A DNA stretch of 64,000 bases from an uncultured Granulosicoccaceae bacterium (GCA_938005265.1 CALLOA010000006.1:30134-94133), one strand, 5' to 3'; counted from the stretch's first letter, positions 46,114-56,136 are shown. Notes: generated from the letters alone by a model not told the origin. A program made the numbers and translations.

Positions 46114-47109
46114 ATGAATCAATCTGAGCGGTTGCGAATTATTTATGCAGGGACTCCGGAATTTGCTGTGCCTGCGCTGGCCGCATTGCATCAATCCGGT
46201 CACCATGTTGTTGCAGTCTACACGCAGCCTGACCGGCCTGCGGGGCGAGGCCGCAAGCTTAGAGCCAGTGCGGTAAAAATGTTTGCAGTGGAGTCGGGCT
46301 TGCCAGTCGAGCAACCTCTGCACTTGCGTGATGATGATGTCGCAGAGACGATGGCTCAATGGCAGGCGGATGTCATGGTGGTCGCAGCTTACGGCCTGAT
46401 TTTGCCGGCGCGAATATTGGCGTTGCCCAGATATGGCTGTCTGAATATTCACGCGTCACTGCTGCCACGCTGGCGTGGTGCCGCGCCTATTCAGCGAGCT
46501 ATTCTGGCGGGTGACGGGACCAGTGGTGCAAGTATCATGAGGATGGCGGAAGGGCTTGATACGGGGCCGGTGATTGCGCAGGCTGAAACACCCATTCATG
46601 CCAACATGACAGCCGCTGACTTGCATGATCAAATTGCTGTCGCGGGCAGCCAACGGCTGCTTGAAATCCTCCCTGCCTGGTGTCGTGGAGAGTTGCAGGC
46701 ATCCGAGCAGAATGAGTCTGATGTCAGTTATGCCGCCAAACTCCAGAAACAGGAAGCCACTATTGACTGGCAATTGTCAGCACTCGAAATACATCGAAAA
46801 ATTATGGCCTTTAACCCCTGGCCGGTTGCGCAAACTGCATTTGATAGCGAACGGCAATTACGCATTTGGCGCAGTTCGGTAAAGACTGCAGCTGACAGTC
46901 ATAGTACGGCCCAACAATCTTCGTCAGCCATTCCGGCCGAGGCCGTGCCCGGCAGTTTACACTGCCCGGATGGCGAGACACTGCTGGTCAAATGCGGTAG
47001 TGGTGAGCTCGAGCTGATCGAAGTGCAGTTACCCGGGCGTAAAGCCATGCCAAGTTCTGATTTCCTTAAATCGAACCCAATCGAAAATCTGGTGTTGGGG
47101 GCTAACTGA
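46114..47109 (+). CDS. fmt: Methionyl-tRNA formyltransferase
   Basis: 331 residues. It formylates Met-tRNAfMet with 10-formyl-THF. Landmarks: IIYAGTPEFAVPALAAL, YTQPDRPAGRGRKL, VVAAYGLILPARILALPR, and the folate-site signature NIHASLLPRWRGAAPIQRAI, followed by DTGPVIAQAETPI. The C-terminal tRNA-binding domain starts near INWQL-like IDWQLSALEIHRKI. Intact; 19 bp after def, 3 bp before rsmB. Confidence 0.98.
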   Translation: MNQSERLRIIYAGTPEFAVPALAALHQSGHHVVAVYTQPDRPAGRGRKLRASAVKMFAVESGLPVEQPLHLRDDDVAETMAQWQADVMVVAAYGLILPARILALPRYGCLNIHASLLPRWRGAAPIQRAILAGDGTSGASIMRMAEGLDTGPVIAQAETPIHANMTAADLHDQIAVAGSQRLLEILPAWCRGELQASEQNESDVSYAAKLQKQEATIDWQLSALEIHRKIMAFNPWPVAQTAFDSERQLRIWRSSVKTAADSHSTAQQSSSAIPAEAVPGSLHCPDGETLLVKCGSGELELIEVQLPGRKAMPSSDFLKSNPIENLVLGAN

Positions 47110-47112
47110 TTC

Positions 47113-48555
47113 TTGTCCAGCTCAAAAAATAGAAACGCTCGTTATAAACGTGGCCGTAGTAAGTCGAATTCGAGTCCTGACGCTAATGACCCGGTCCGCC
47201 GTGTAGCCGCCGATGTGCTTACTGATTTGCAAAAACAGCAGGGTTCTCTGGCGACACTATTGCCGCCCGCACTCGATCGTGTGCCCGATGCTGATCGTGC
47301 CTTGCTGCAAGAGCTAACCTATGGTGTGAGCCGATGGTACTTCGACTTGCAGGAAGTTCTGCAAAAACGTCTGGACAAACCACTGCGCAACAAAGATCTG
47401 GATGTTCATTCGCTATTGCTTCTTGGTTTGTATCAATTGGAATACATGCGTATCGCGCCCCATGCGGCAATCAATTTGACGGTTGAAGCGGCGCAGGCAC
47501 TGCGTAAGCCCTGGGCTCGTGGTCTGTTGAATGGTTTACTGCGTGGACATCTGAGAGACAGGGAAAAAGAACCACCCCTGGCAGGTCATGCCCATCCGCC
47601 GTGGATTGTGAAACAGCTGCAAAATGACTGGCCAGGAGACTGGCGCAAAGTGCTGGACGCCGGCAATCAGAGGCCTCCCATGGTGTTGCGAGTCAATCAG
47701 GCACAAACCGGAACCGAACAATACAGTGGCTTGCTGGACGATGCAGGTATCGTTCATCAGCAGGTAGAGGGGGTAGTTTCGGCAATACGGCTGGATAAGA
47801 GCTGCCCGGTCAACGACTTGCCGGGTTTTGATACGGGTCTGGTCAGTGTTCAGGATGCATCAGCGCAGCTGGCCTGCCAGCTGCTGTTACCTGAGCTGCA
47901 AGCAAGCACTGAAACATCCACTATTCTGGATGCCTGTGCTGCGCCCGGCGGTAAAACCTGCCATCTGCTGGAATCCTCTGCTGCCAACGTTGTCGCTATG
48001 GACATTAGTGAGATGCGCCTGGCACGAGTCGGTGAAAACCTTGAGCGCCTGGGTCTTGAGAATCGCGCCACTTTGCTGGTGGCTGATGCGGCCAATACGG
48101 CCGGTTTGATCAACGAAGATGAATACGACATAGTGCTGGTTGACGCGCCTTGTAGTGGTAGCGGGGTAATACGTCGACAGCCCGATATTAAATTGCTCCG
48201 AAAACCCGAAGACCTGCACGAATTGGCTGTTCAGCAGCTCAATATCGTGGATTCACTGTGGCCATCACTGAAACCGGGTGGCAAACTGTTGTATGTGACT
48301 TGTTCGGTATTCAAGAAGGAGAATGTCGACGTAATGAAGGTATTTCTGGCAAAGCATAAAGACGCTACTGAAGTGCGCCTGCAGGAACGCAGCGGTGGTT
48401 CGCTGCTAGCTACTTCGCTGGCCTCTGAGGACGGTTCTGATGTGCCTGGCCGGGCGGATTATGAGCCTGGAGCCCAATTACTCACCGGTGTTAACGGCAT
48501 GGACGGTTTTTACTATTGTCTGGTCGAGAAAACACGCATTCAAGATGCTGCGTAA
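47113..48555 (+). CDS. rsmB: 16S rRNA m5C967 methyltransferase
   Basis: 480 residues from TTG 47113, with a basic N-terminal tail. It methylates C967 of 16S rRNA. An N-terminal NusB-like domain (about 25-150: VRRVAADVLTDLQKQQGSLA) precedes the SAM domain: LDACAAPGGKTCHLLE, DISEMRLARVGENLERLG, VDAPCSGSGVIRRQPDIKLL and the second catalytic Cys in LLYVTCSVFKKEN. Both catalytic cysteines are present. The DUF4390 gene starts 11 bp before its stop. Confidence 0.96.
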   Translation: MSSSKNRNARYKRGRSKSNSSPDANDPVRRVAADVLTDLQKQQGSLATLLPPALDRVPDADRALLQELTYGVSRWYFDLQEVLQKRLDKPLRNKDLDVHSLLLLGLYQLEYMRIAPHAAINLTVEAAQALRKPWARGLLNGLLRGHLRDREKEPPLAGHAHPPWIVKQLQNDWPGDWRKVLDAGNQRPPMVLRVNQAQTGTEQYSGLLDDAGIVHQQVEGVVSAIRLDKSCPVNDLPGFDTGLVSVQDASAQLACQLLLPELQASTETSTILDACAAPGGKTCHLLESSAANVVAMDISEMRLARVGENLERLGLENRATLLVADAANTAGLINEDEYDIVLVDAPCSGSGVIRRQPDIKLLRKPEDLHELAVQQLNIVDSLWPSLKPGGKLLYVTCSVFKKENVDVMKVFLAKHKDATEVRLQERSGGSLLATSLASEDGSDVPGRADYEPGAQLLTGVNGMDGFYYCLVEKTRIQDAA

Positions 48556-49111
48556 GCGAACAAGCACATCAGCCGCCACGCTTATAGGTCTCGTTTTGTG
48601 GTTAGTTGCCAGTGAATTTGCAGTTGCCGGAATAAAGTATTCGCAAGCGAGGCTGGTTGAAGGTGAGCAAAAACTGTTGCTTGATGCCACGGCCAGTATT
48701 GAACTCAACTCATCCATTGAATCCGGTTTGTCGAGTGGCGTACCGCTTTACTTTAATGCCACTTTTGAAATCAAAAAATCCAATCCGTGGTGGCTTGATG
48801 AAACTATCTACAAACAAGAGTACCGGTATTCCCTTGTCTACTATGAGCTAACGCGTCATTACCGTGTTAGTTGGCTTAACGAGTCCCGCTCCAGAAATTT
48901 TCGATCACTGCTGGATGCTTTGGCTTCCATTGGAACGGTAAAACGAATGCCTGTCCTTGCAGCACATGAGTTGTCGGAACAATATGCTTATCAAGCAAGC
49001 TTACGCCTGACGCTGGACCAGAATGCATTGCCATTGGCCTTGCGTCCACTTGCCTTTGTCAATTCAGGCTGGCGTTTGAAAAGTGAAGAGTATCAATGGC
49101 AAATAAACTGA
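48545..49111 (+). CDS. DUF4390 family exported protein
   Basis: 188 residues from ATG 48545, inside the end of rsmB; a longer open frame only overlaps rsmB. A signal peptide (TLIGLVLWLVASEFAVA) is followed by the DUF4390 domain: YSQARLVEGEQKLLLDATAS, GVPLYFNATFEIKKSNPWW, YRYSLVYYELTRHYRVSWLN, and a C-terminal LPLALRPLAFVNSGWRL. It is a small beta-rich periplasmic protein found between rsmB and ntrY in many gammaproteobacteria. This link suggests it serves the NtrY sensor (inference). Its end overlaps ntrY by 16 bp. Confidence 0.88.
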   Translation: MLRKRTSTSAATLIGLVLWLVASEFAVAGIKYSQARLVEGEQKLLLDATASIELNSSIESGLSSGVPLYFNATFEIKKSNPWWLDETIYKQEYRYSLVYYELTRHYRVSWLNESRSRNFRSLLDALASIGTVKRMPVLAAHELSEQYAYQASLRLTLDQNALPLALRPLAFVNSGWRLKSEEYQWQIN

Positions 49112-51366
49112 CACTGCGAACGCTTGGTAGTGTTCTCGCCATGGCTGTGCTATTTCTGGTACTCAGTGGCTCGTTGTACCTGCTTGCCACCATGGCTGTC
49201 AGGCTGGATCGATTTGGCCAGTATTACCACTGGTTGTTGTTCTTTAACGGGGCAGCTGTCGTTCTTCTGACTGCATTGATCGGTTACAACAGCTGGCGTT
49301 TGTTACGTGAGTTCCGAGCGCGTGTTGCCGGATCACGACTGACGGTAAAAATGGTATTTGTCTGCACGCTGCTGACACTGGTTCCGGTACTTATCGTTTT
49401 CAGCTTTTCTGTCAAATTTCTCGATTCAAATATTGATAGCTGGTTCGATGTTGAGATCGAACAAGCCCTTGACGATGCCTTGGAATTAAGTCGTGAATCG
49501 CTGGGATTACAGATGCGTACACTACAGCGTGTCACAGTTGAAGCAGCGGAACACCTGATTGGCGTCTCTGAAGAAGATGCCATTCTGGTACTCAATGAAT
49601 TTGGTATTAACACTGAAGCCAGTGAGATGACGTTGATCGGTCCGGATAATCGTATTATTGCCTCAACCGGTACGGGCAGCCGTATTTCGGTACAACCAAA
49701 CCGACCGGACAACGATCTTGCGACACGTGCGCGTCGTGGTCTTACTTATGTCGGGGTTGACCCCATTGCTGACGGGCAACTCTATATTCGTATCGTCACA
49801 CCCGTTTTTTCCGATAGTGCTACGCGCGAAAATTCTGTATTACAGGCTTTATATCCGGTTGCTGAGCGTGCCAGTCTGCTGGCTGAAAGTGTGCAATCCA
49901 GTTATCAGGATTATCGCCAGCTGGTGTTTTTGCGTAAACCGTTAAAAATATCATCGATCCTCACGTTATCGCTGGCTTTACTGCTAAGCGCAATGATCGG
50001 CATCTGGTTTGCGTTTTATGCGGCACGCCGAATGATGGTGCCAATTCATGATCTGGTGCAAGGCACGCGGGCTGTTGCAGACGGTGACTACAGCCGGCGT
50101 GTTTATAAACGTGGCCGTGATGAGCTTGGATACCTCGTGCAGTCGTTTAATTACATGACAATGCAATTGGAACGCAGTAGACGCACAGCGGAACAAAACC
50201 AGCAGGAAATCGAGCGGCAGCGTGCTTACTTGCAAGCCGTACTTGCGCAGATTTCATCCGCAGTTATAACCCTTGATTCGGAATACAAGGTTCGCACGAC
50301 TAATAAAGCGGCCGAGGATATGCTGGGCGAGCAGATTCGCGCCTATGAGGGTTATTCACTGCAGCAGGCGGTTCAAGCCGGTGGTGTGCTAGGTCAATTT
50401 GCTGAGCAATTGTGCGAGCAGTTGGCTTCGGACAAAACTTGTGCGTCAGCAGATAAAAACTTTAACGACAATATGCCGGCGGCTTCCCAATGGTCGAGTG
50501 AAATGGATGTTTACGGAAGATCGGGTAAACTCGTGTTGTTTTGCAGAGGGGCGACACTCGTTGACAATGAGTCGCGGGTGGTTGGCCAGGTAATAGCCAT
50601 CGATGATATGACCATGATAATTGGTGCGCAGAGAGATGCCGCCTGGGGTGAGGTGGCGCGACGTCTGGCCCATGAAATTAAAAACCCTCTGACTCCTATT
50701 CGCTTGTCGGCTGAACGGTTGCGCATGAAAATGCTATCGAAACTGAGTGTGGCTGATGGTGAGTTGGTTAAACGTCTGACGGAAACCATAGAAAATCAGG
50801 TAGATGCGATGAAGGCAATGGTCAATGCATTTGCCGAATACGCGGCAGTACCCAGGCTTGAAATGACTGAAACCGATATAAATGCATTGCTCGCTGAAGT
50901 TGCGTTGCTTTACGACACGGCTGATGTCGAAATTTCACTCGATCTGGCGGAATCAACACCACTACTGCCACTTGATGCGCCGAGAATCAGACAGCTTGTG
51001 CATAACCTGATCAGTAATTCACTGGAAGCACAGTTAGGGGCTGAGTCCAGAAAAGTAACACTGGGTACTCGTGTCGAATTTAATTCAGGTACTCCACAGC
51101 TTGAGTTGCTTGCATTCGATTCGGGACCGGGTTTTCCTGCTGAAATGATTGACCGTCTGTTTGAACCTTATGTCACTTCGAAGCCTCGTGGCACAGGCTT
51201 GGGTCTTGCGATTGTCAAAAAGATAGTGGAAGAGCATGGTGGGTCTGTGGTTGCGGAAAACCGGCTTGTTAGTGCCGTTGGTGATACGCCGGGTGCCCGC
51301 ATTCGCATATTGTTGCCGATGCAGATGGGATCGGCAGTTGCGGTGGCAGGAGTGGATGCTGCATGA
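49096..51366 (+). CDS. ntrY: NtrY-like sensor histidine kinase
   Basis: 756 residues. N-terminal helices (about 10-38 and 42-66), a third at about 86-106, a periplasmic sensory region, and a helix at about 290-310 (LTLSLALLLSAMIGIWFAFY), then HAMP (about 312-365), PAS (about 375-480) and kinase core. The H-box is VARRLAHEIKNPLTPIRLS with His526; the N-box is VHNLISNSLEAQ; the G1 and G2 boxes are FDSGPGF and GTGLGLAIVKKI. All catalytic motifs are present. NtrY kinases govern nitrogen or envelope and redox responses through NtrX. It overlaps DUF4390 upstream and ntrX downstream (ATGA), so the three are coupled. Signal unknown. Confidence 0.93.
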   Translation: MANKLTLRTLGSVLAMAVLFLVLSGSLYLLATMAVRLDRFGQYYHWLLFFNGAAVVLLTALIGYNSWRLLREFRARVAGSRLTVKMVFVCTLLTLVPVLIVFSFSVKFLDSNIDSWFDVEIEQALDDALELSRESLGLQMRTLQRVTVEAAEHLIGVSEEDAILVLNEFGINTEASEMTLIGPDNRIIASTGTGSRISVQPNRPDNDLATRARRGLTYVGVDPIADGQLYIRIVTPVFSDSATRENSVLQALYPVAERASLLAESVQSSYQDYRQLVFLRKPLKISSILTLSLALLLSAMIGIWFAFYAARRMMVPIHDLVQGTRAVADGDYSRRVYKRGRDELGYLVQSFNYMTMQLERSRRTAEQNQQEIERQRAYLQAVLAQISSAVITLDSEYKVRTTNKAAEDMLGEQIRAYEGYSLQQAVQAGGVLGQFAEQLCEQLASDKTCASADKNFNDNMPAASQWSSEMDVYGRSGKLVLFCRGATLVDNESRVVGQVIAIDDMTMIIGAQRDAAWGEVARRLAHEIKNPLTPIRLSAERLRMKMLSKLSVADGELVKRLTETIENQVDAMKAMVNAFAEYAAVPRLEMTETDINALLAEVALLYDTADVEISLDLAESTPLLPLDAPRIRQLVHNLISNSLEAQLGAESRKVTLGTRVEFNSGTPQLELLAFDSGPGFPAEMIDRLFEPYVTSKPRGTGLGLAIVKKIVEEHGGSVVAENRLVSAVGDTPGARIRILLPMQMGSAVAVAGVDAA

Positions 51367-52748
51367 CTGATAAATTTGTGCTGATAGTCGACGACGAGCC
51401 CGATATCCGGCAACTCTTGCAGGAAATTCTCGAAGATGAAGGCCACCAGGTGACAGCAGTTGCTGATGCCGCAGCGGCACGACAAGCGCTGTCTGAGCAT
51501 CGCCCGGATCTGGTTCTGTTGGATATCTGGATGCCCGACGAGGACGGTGTGTCGTTGTTGAAATCGTGGAAGGAAAGTGGCGAGCTGCAGTTTCCCGTTA
51601 TCATGATTTCCGGACATGGCACGATCGAGACAGCTGTTGAAGCCACGCGTGTGGGTGCTATCGACTTCATCGAAAAGCCCGTGTCGCTAGCGAAATTGCT
51701 TCTTACAGTCGAGAAGGCTTTTCAGACAACGCAAACTAGCAATAGTGCAGCACAACCACCACAACAGCCTCCACCTTATTTCTGTGGAATCAGTCAAGGG
51801 ATTATGCGGCTGAAAGAACAATTGCCGACTTTGAAAGGCAGCATTAGCAACGTTCTGTTGGTAGGACCTGAGGGTAGTGGGCGTGAGCAATTTGCAAGAC
51901 TGATGCAGGCAACCACTGCAGGTGCTTCTGCTGATCAGGTCGCGGGTGTGCCGCAGTTTGTCAGACTACGCTGTGAAAGTCTGTCAGCCAGCAGTTATCA
52001 GCGTGAGCTGTTCGGTAGCGAAGTCAATGGTGTTGTCAGCCGTGGATATCTGGAGTCAGCGCACGGTGGAACGCTGTTTCTGGACAACATAGAACAGTTG
52101 CCGATGGCCGCTGGCGCCACACTGTTACAGAGTATTCTGCAAAAGAGCTTTGTCCGTGTTGGCGGCAATAAGGAACAAGTGTTTGAAGCTCGGTTGATTT
52201 CCTCGTCCAGGCATTCGCTGGATAGTCTTCTTTCAAGAGAGGCATTTAATGCCGAGCTGGGAGAGTGCCTGGCTGGCCAGGAACTGCATTTTTTTGCGCT
52301 AAAAGACAGGCTTGAAGACATCCCCGCTTTGCTTGAGAATCTGGTGCAATGGCATATGGAAACCGAAGGTTTCAGTTACCGCCATTTCACGGTGGCGGCA
52401 CAAAACCGCCTGCGCAACCTCGAATGGCCAGGCAATCTACCCGAACTACAGAATCTTGTGCAAAGAGCCCTCATTCTTGGCGGCGGTGCGGAAATTGATG
52501 TTGCCGAAATTGAAGAGCTACTTGGTATATCAAATGCAACTGAGACTACAGACAGTTTGATCGCTCTCAGGCATGATCTGCCACTGCGCGAAGCGCGAGC
52601 GCAATTTGAGCGGCAATACCTGCTAAGGTGCCTGCAAAATAGTAGCGGCAATATTGGTGAGCTGGCGAAGCACGTCGGCATGGAGCGAACCCATCTTTAC
52701 CGAAAATTACGAAGCCTCGATATCGACCTCGATAAAGTTCGTGAATAG
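51363..52748 (+). CDS. ntrX: NtrX-like response regulator with degenerate AAA+ domain
   Basis: 461 residues. The receiver domain is intact: phospho-acceptor Asp54 in LVLLDIWMPDEDG, acidic DDEPD, Lys in FIEKPV. The central sigma54-AAA+ domain is eroded. Walker A is GPEGSGRE (Arg174 for Lys), the GAFTGA loop is absent (EVNGVVSRGYLE in its place), Walker B is GGTLFLDNIE (Asn242 for Glu), and the arginine-finger FREDLYYRL is FNAELGECLAG. A C-terminal Fis-type helix-turn-helix (NIGELAKHVGMERTHLYRKLRSL) remains. It should bind DNA but is unlikely to hydrolyse ATP or activate sigma54 RNA polymerase. Some alphaproteobacterial NtrX also lack GAFTGA. trkA follows after 96 bp. Confidence 0.92.
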   Translation: MTDKFVLIVDDEPDIRQLLQEILEDEGHQVTAVADAAAARQALSEHRPDLVLLDIWMPDEDGVSLLKSWKESGELQFPVIMISGHGTIETAVEATRVGAIDFIEKPVSLAKLLLTVEKAFQTTQTSNSAAQPPQQPPPYFCGISQGIMRLKEQLPTLKGSISNVLLVGPEGSGREQFARLMQATTAGASADQVAGVPQFVRLRCESLSASSYQRELFGSEVNGVVSRGYLESAHGGTLFLDNIEQLPMAAGATLLQSILQKSFVRVGGNKEQVFEARLISSSRHSLDSLLSREAFNAELGECLAGQELHFFALKDRLEDIPALLENLVQWHMETEGFSYRHFTVAAQNRLRNLEWPGNLPELQNLVQRALILGGGAEIDVAEIEELLGISNATETTDSLIALRHDLPLREARAQFERQYLLRCLQNSSGNIGELAKHVGMERTHLYRKLRSLDIDLDKVRE

Positions 52749-52844
52749 CACCCGGACAATTTCCCTATTTGCTGCCATGCTCTAGCGAGCTTTCAATTGT
52801 AAGTTCAATACTTATTCAGGCAACGTCAGAGTTGTGCATCCCTA

Positions 52845-54269
52845 ATGAACATAGCCGACAAGCTCAAGCATAATTTGAGTAAGAAAAAGCTCAGTGCCCA
52901 GCGACAGAAGATTATTATTCTGGGAGCAGGGCAAGTGGGTGGCACTGTTGCAGAAATTCTTGCTGCTGAAAATCACGATGTCACAGTGGTTGACAAGGAT
53001 AGCGTTGTGCTGCGTGAGCTGAACGATCGCATGGACATCCGGACTATATTGGGCCCGGCGTCGTACCCCGACGTTTTGCGAGAAGCCGGGGCGGATGAAG
53101 CTGATTTCACAATCGCCGCGACTGATTCTGATGAAACCAATATGGTGGCGATGCAAATCGTCTATTCGATCCTGAAAGGATCCGGGCGTGTGGCGAGAAT
53201 CAGATCACAGGAGTACATCAAGGAAAAAGATCTGTTCCTGAACAAGAATATGCCGATTCAGGTTGTTATCAGTCCGGAAGTGCTGGTGACGGATCGGATT
53301 CAGCGGATCATTGAGCACCCTGGTGCCATGCAGGTGGTGGATTTTGCCAATGGCATCGTGCGTATGGTTGGTGTGCGGGTTGACGAAGGTGCTGCGATGG
53401 ACGGCAAGCTATTAGCTGAACTACCGGTTCTGCTTGAAGACGCAGAGATGACGCGCGTCGTTGCGATTTATCGTCAGGATGAACCACTCATTCCCGAGGG
53501 GGCAACGACCATCAAGGCTGACGATATTGTTTTCTTCCTCAGTCAACGTAACCACACTTCCAAAGTTCTGGGGCAGTTTCACTACGAAGACAAGCAGTGC
53601 CGTTATGTAATGATTGCCGGGGGTGGCAACATTGGCTATTCGCTGGCAAAACGACTTGAATCCAGCTACAAGGTTAAAATCATCGAACGTAATCCGGCTC
53701 GGGCGGAATTCCTCGCGGCCAACCTCGATAGCAGTATGGTGTTGCAGGGAGATGCGGCCAATCACGATATGCTGGCGGAAGAAAGTATTCAGGATATGGA
53801 TGTGTTCTGTGCACTGACGAACGATGATGAAGCAAACATTCTGTCGGCAATGCTGGCTAAAAGCATGGGTGCCCATAAGGTAATGTCGCTGATCAACCGC
53901 AAGGAGTATGTAAACCTGGTTGAGCGCGACATCATCGATGTCGCCATTTCGCCGCAGTTGATCACGATTGGTGCATTGCTCACTTATATTCGGGGTGCCG
54001 ACGTTGTCGCTGTACACTCTCTGCGTAAGGGACGGGCTGAGGCTCTGGAAGTAATTGCTCATGGTGAAAATGTGGTGGGTAAACGTATTGATGAGCTTGA
54101 TCTGCCGGAAGGCGCCACGATAGGTGCCGTGGTCAGGGGTGAGGGAGTCATGATGCCGCACCATGATCTGGTGGTAGAAGCTGACGACCATGTCATCGTA
54201 CTGGTTTTACAGAAAGATCAGATCGAACGGGTAGGCAGCCTGTTTCAAGTCAGCGCTACTGAATTCTAG
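52845..54269 (+). CDS. trkA: Trk potassium transporter peripheral subunit TrkA
   Basis: 474 residues. Two tandem RCK halves, each with an NAD-binding Rossmann domain and a TrkA-C domain. First NAD loop IILGAGQVGGTVAEIL (about 25-39), second IAGGGNIGYSLAKRL (about 255-270). It binds NAD and gates the TrkH channel at the inner membrane. A basic N-terminal extension (MNIADKLKHNLSKKKLSAQ) precedes the usual start. Full length for the two-domain TrkA. It is in one unit with trkH, downstream of ntrYX. Confidence 0.96.
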   Translation: MNIADKLKHNLSKKKLSAQRQKIIILGAGQVGGTVAEILAAENHDVTVVDKDSVVLRELNDRMDIRTILGPASYPDVLREAGADEADFTIAATDSDETNMVAMQIVYSILKGSGRVARIRSQEYIKEKDLFLNKNMPIQVVISPEVLVTDRIQRIIEHPGAMQVVDFANGIVRMVGVRVDEGAAMDGKLLAELPVLLEDAEMTRVVAIYRQDEPLIPEGATTIKADDIVFFLSQRNHTSKVLGQFHYEDKQCRYVMIAGGGNIGYSLAKRLESSYKVKIIERNPARAEFLAANLDSSMVLQGDAANHDMLAEESIQDMDVFCALTNDDEANILSAMLAKSMGAHKVMSLINRKEYVNLVERDIIDVAISPQLITIGALLTYIRGADVVAVHSLRKGRAEALEVIAHGENVVGKRIDELDLPEGATIGAVVRGEGVMMPHHDLVVEADDHVIVLVLQKDQIERVGSLFQVSATEF

Positions 54270-54308
54270 CTCTCGGATAAAGCCTCACAGGTCGAAAGAT
54301 TAAGCCGC

Positions 54309-55754
54309 ATGCAGCGTCGCGTCATACAAAGAATACTGGGAATATTGCTGGCATTGTTCAGCACGACCATGCTGGTGCCACTGATCATAGGTCTGATCTA
54401 TGGTGATGGCGCGGTAATTCCGTTCTTCGGTGCATTCGTGTTGACTTTGGCAACCGGTGGGTTGCTGTTCTGGCCCAGCAGAAACGAGCGTTCACCATTG
54501 CGCTTGCGAGACAGTTTCGTCGTAGTCGTTGCTTTCTGGGCTGTATTGGGTGCTTACGGTAGCTTGCCTTTTCTGTTTTTCCGGCCATTGGATCTGGGCT
54601 TGGCGGCTGCGATATTTGAATCCATGTCTGGCCTTACGACAACCGGCGCTACCGTCATCACCAACCTTGATGCGCAACCGCATGCCATATTGTTTTACCG
54701 CCAGCAGATGCAATGGCTGGGCGGTATGGGAATCATCGTGCTGGCTATTGCCATACTGCCGATGCTTGGTATCGGGGGTATGGCTCTTTACCGCGCAGAA
54801 AGCCCGGGGCCTACCAAGGAAAAATTGACACCAAGAATTGCCAGTACTGCGAAGGCACTGTGGTTTATCTATGTCGGTTTAACAGCCTGTTGCGCTATTG
54901 CCTATTATTTTGCAGGTATGTCGGCTTTTGATGCTATCGGGCATAGTTTTTCAACCGTCGCCATTGGTGGATTTTCAACTCATGATGCCAGTATCGGTCA
55001 TTTCAACAGCCGCACGATTGAAATGGTGGCTGTAGTGTTCATGTTGGTGTCCGGTGTTAACTATGCACTGCATTTTCTGGCTTTACGCACACGTAGTCTT
55101 GGTAATTATGTGCGTGATGCAGAATTTAAAACCTACATAGTGTTGCTGGCTACATTAACCTTTGTTGCTGCAACCTATCTGGCTGCAACCGGTACCAGCT
55201 CGGCAACTGATTCATTTTTCGACGGATTGTTTCATGTGGTATCCATTGGAACTACAACAGGCTTTACGACGGCCGAGTATTTTTACTGGCCGGGCTTTTT
55301 GCCGGTGCTTCTATTATTTGCCAGTTTTGCAGGTGGCTGCGCCGGTTCTACAGGTGGGGGCATGAAAGTGATTCGAGTGCTGCTTTTGTTTAAGCAGGGC
55401 TATCGGGAACTTGTGCGTATGTTGCACCCGAATGCCAAGCTCTTGGTCAAGGTAGGTCAGAACACAATGACCAACCAACATATTGATGTGGTTTGGGGCT
55501 TTTTTGCAGCCTATGTAGCGCTGTTGACCATCATGTTGCTGTTGCTGATGGCAACTGGATTAGATCAGGAAAGTGCTTTTTCCGCGGTTGTTGCCTGTCT
55601 GAACAATTTAGGGCCGGGTCTTGGTGAAGTGGGTGCCAACTATGCATCGCTGGGAGATTTCCCTTTGGTCGTATTGAGCATTGCCATGTTGTTTGGACGA
55701 CTTGAAATTTTTACCTTGCTTGTCATTTTTACTCCGGCATTCTGGAACAAATGA
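54309..55754 (+). CDS. trkH: Trk potassium channel subunit TrkH
   Basis: 481 residues with about ten transmembrane helices in four channel-like repeats. Selectivity-filter regions: SGLTTTGATVI, STVAIGGFST, SIGTTTGFTTAEYF and CLNNLGPGLGEVG. These supply the conserved Gly and Thr/Ser positions. It forms the low-affinity potassium uptake pore gated by TrkA. It follows trkA by 39 bp. The intracellular loop GGCAGSTGGGMKVIRVLL is intact. Confidence 0.97.
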   Translation: MQRRVIQRILGILLALFSTTMLVPLIIGLIYGDGAVIPFFGAFVLTLATGGLLFWPSRNERSPLRLRDSFVVVVAFWAVLGAYGSLPFLFFRPLDLGLAAAIFESMSGLTTTGATVITNLDAQPHAILFYRQQMQWLGGMGIIVLAIAILPMLGIGGMALYRAESPGPTKEKLTPRIASTAKALWFIYVGLTACCAIAYYFAGMSAFDAIGHSFSTVAIGGFSTHDASIGHFNSRTIEMVAVVFMLVSGVNYALHFLALRTRSLGNYVRDAEFKTYIVLLATLTFVAATYLAATGTSSATDSFFDGLFHVVSIGTTTGFTTAEYFYWPGFLPVLLLFASFAGGCAGSTGGGMKVIRVLLLFKQGYRELVRMLHPNAKLLVKVGQNTMTNQHIDVVWGFFAAYVALLTIMLLLLMATGLDQESAFSAVVACLNNLGPGLGEVGANYASLGDFPLVVLSIAMLFGRLEIFTLLVIFTPAFWNK

Positions 55755-55800
55755 TTCGCCGCCCGCGGCTTTTGCGTCCAACGTGTGGACAGGTGTGACC

Positions 55801-56136
55801 ATGAGTGATGAAACAATAGAAAAATTTGAAGCCATGCTGACTAAAGGTATGGACAATCCAATGTTACGTTTAACTCTGGGCACCGCTTACTGGAAGGCTG
55901 GTGAGTTGGCACGCGCAAGCGAGCATCTTAGTAGCGCAGTACAGCAGAAGCCTGACTATTCTGTAGCCTGGAAGATACTTGGGCGTGTACACGCCGATGC
56001 TGAACAATTGCAGTTGGCACTTGAGGCTTTTGACAAGGGTCTTGCCAGCGCCGCAGACAATGGCGACAAGCAGAATGAGAAAGAGATTACGGTTTTCAGG
56101 AAACGTGTGCTGAAAGCTCTGGAATCCGGGAAATAG
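55801..56136 (+). CDS. Small TPR-repeat protein
   Basis: 111 residues from ATG 55801; a longer frame overlaps trkH and is not used. About two and a half TPR-like helix pairs: LGTAYWKAGELARASEHLSS, LGRVHADAEQLQLALEAFDK. It ends in a charged tail. No signal peptide or catalytic motif. TPR proteins mediate protein-protein contacts. The position 46 bp after trkH suggests co-transcription; the partner is unknown. Confidence 0.82.
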   Translation: MSDETIEKFEAMLTKGMDNPMLRLTLGTAYWKAGELARASEHLSSAVQQKPDYSVAWKILGRVHADAEQLQLALEAFDKGLASAADNGDKQNEKEITVFRKRVLKALESGK

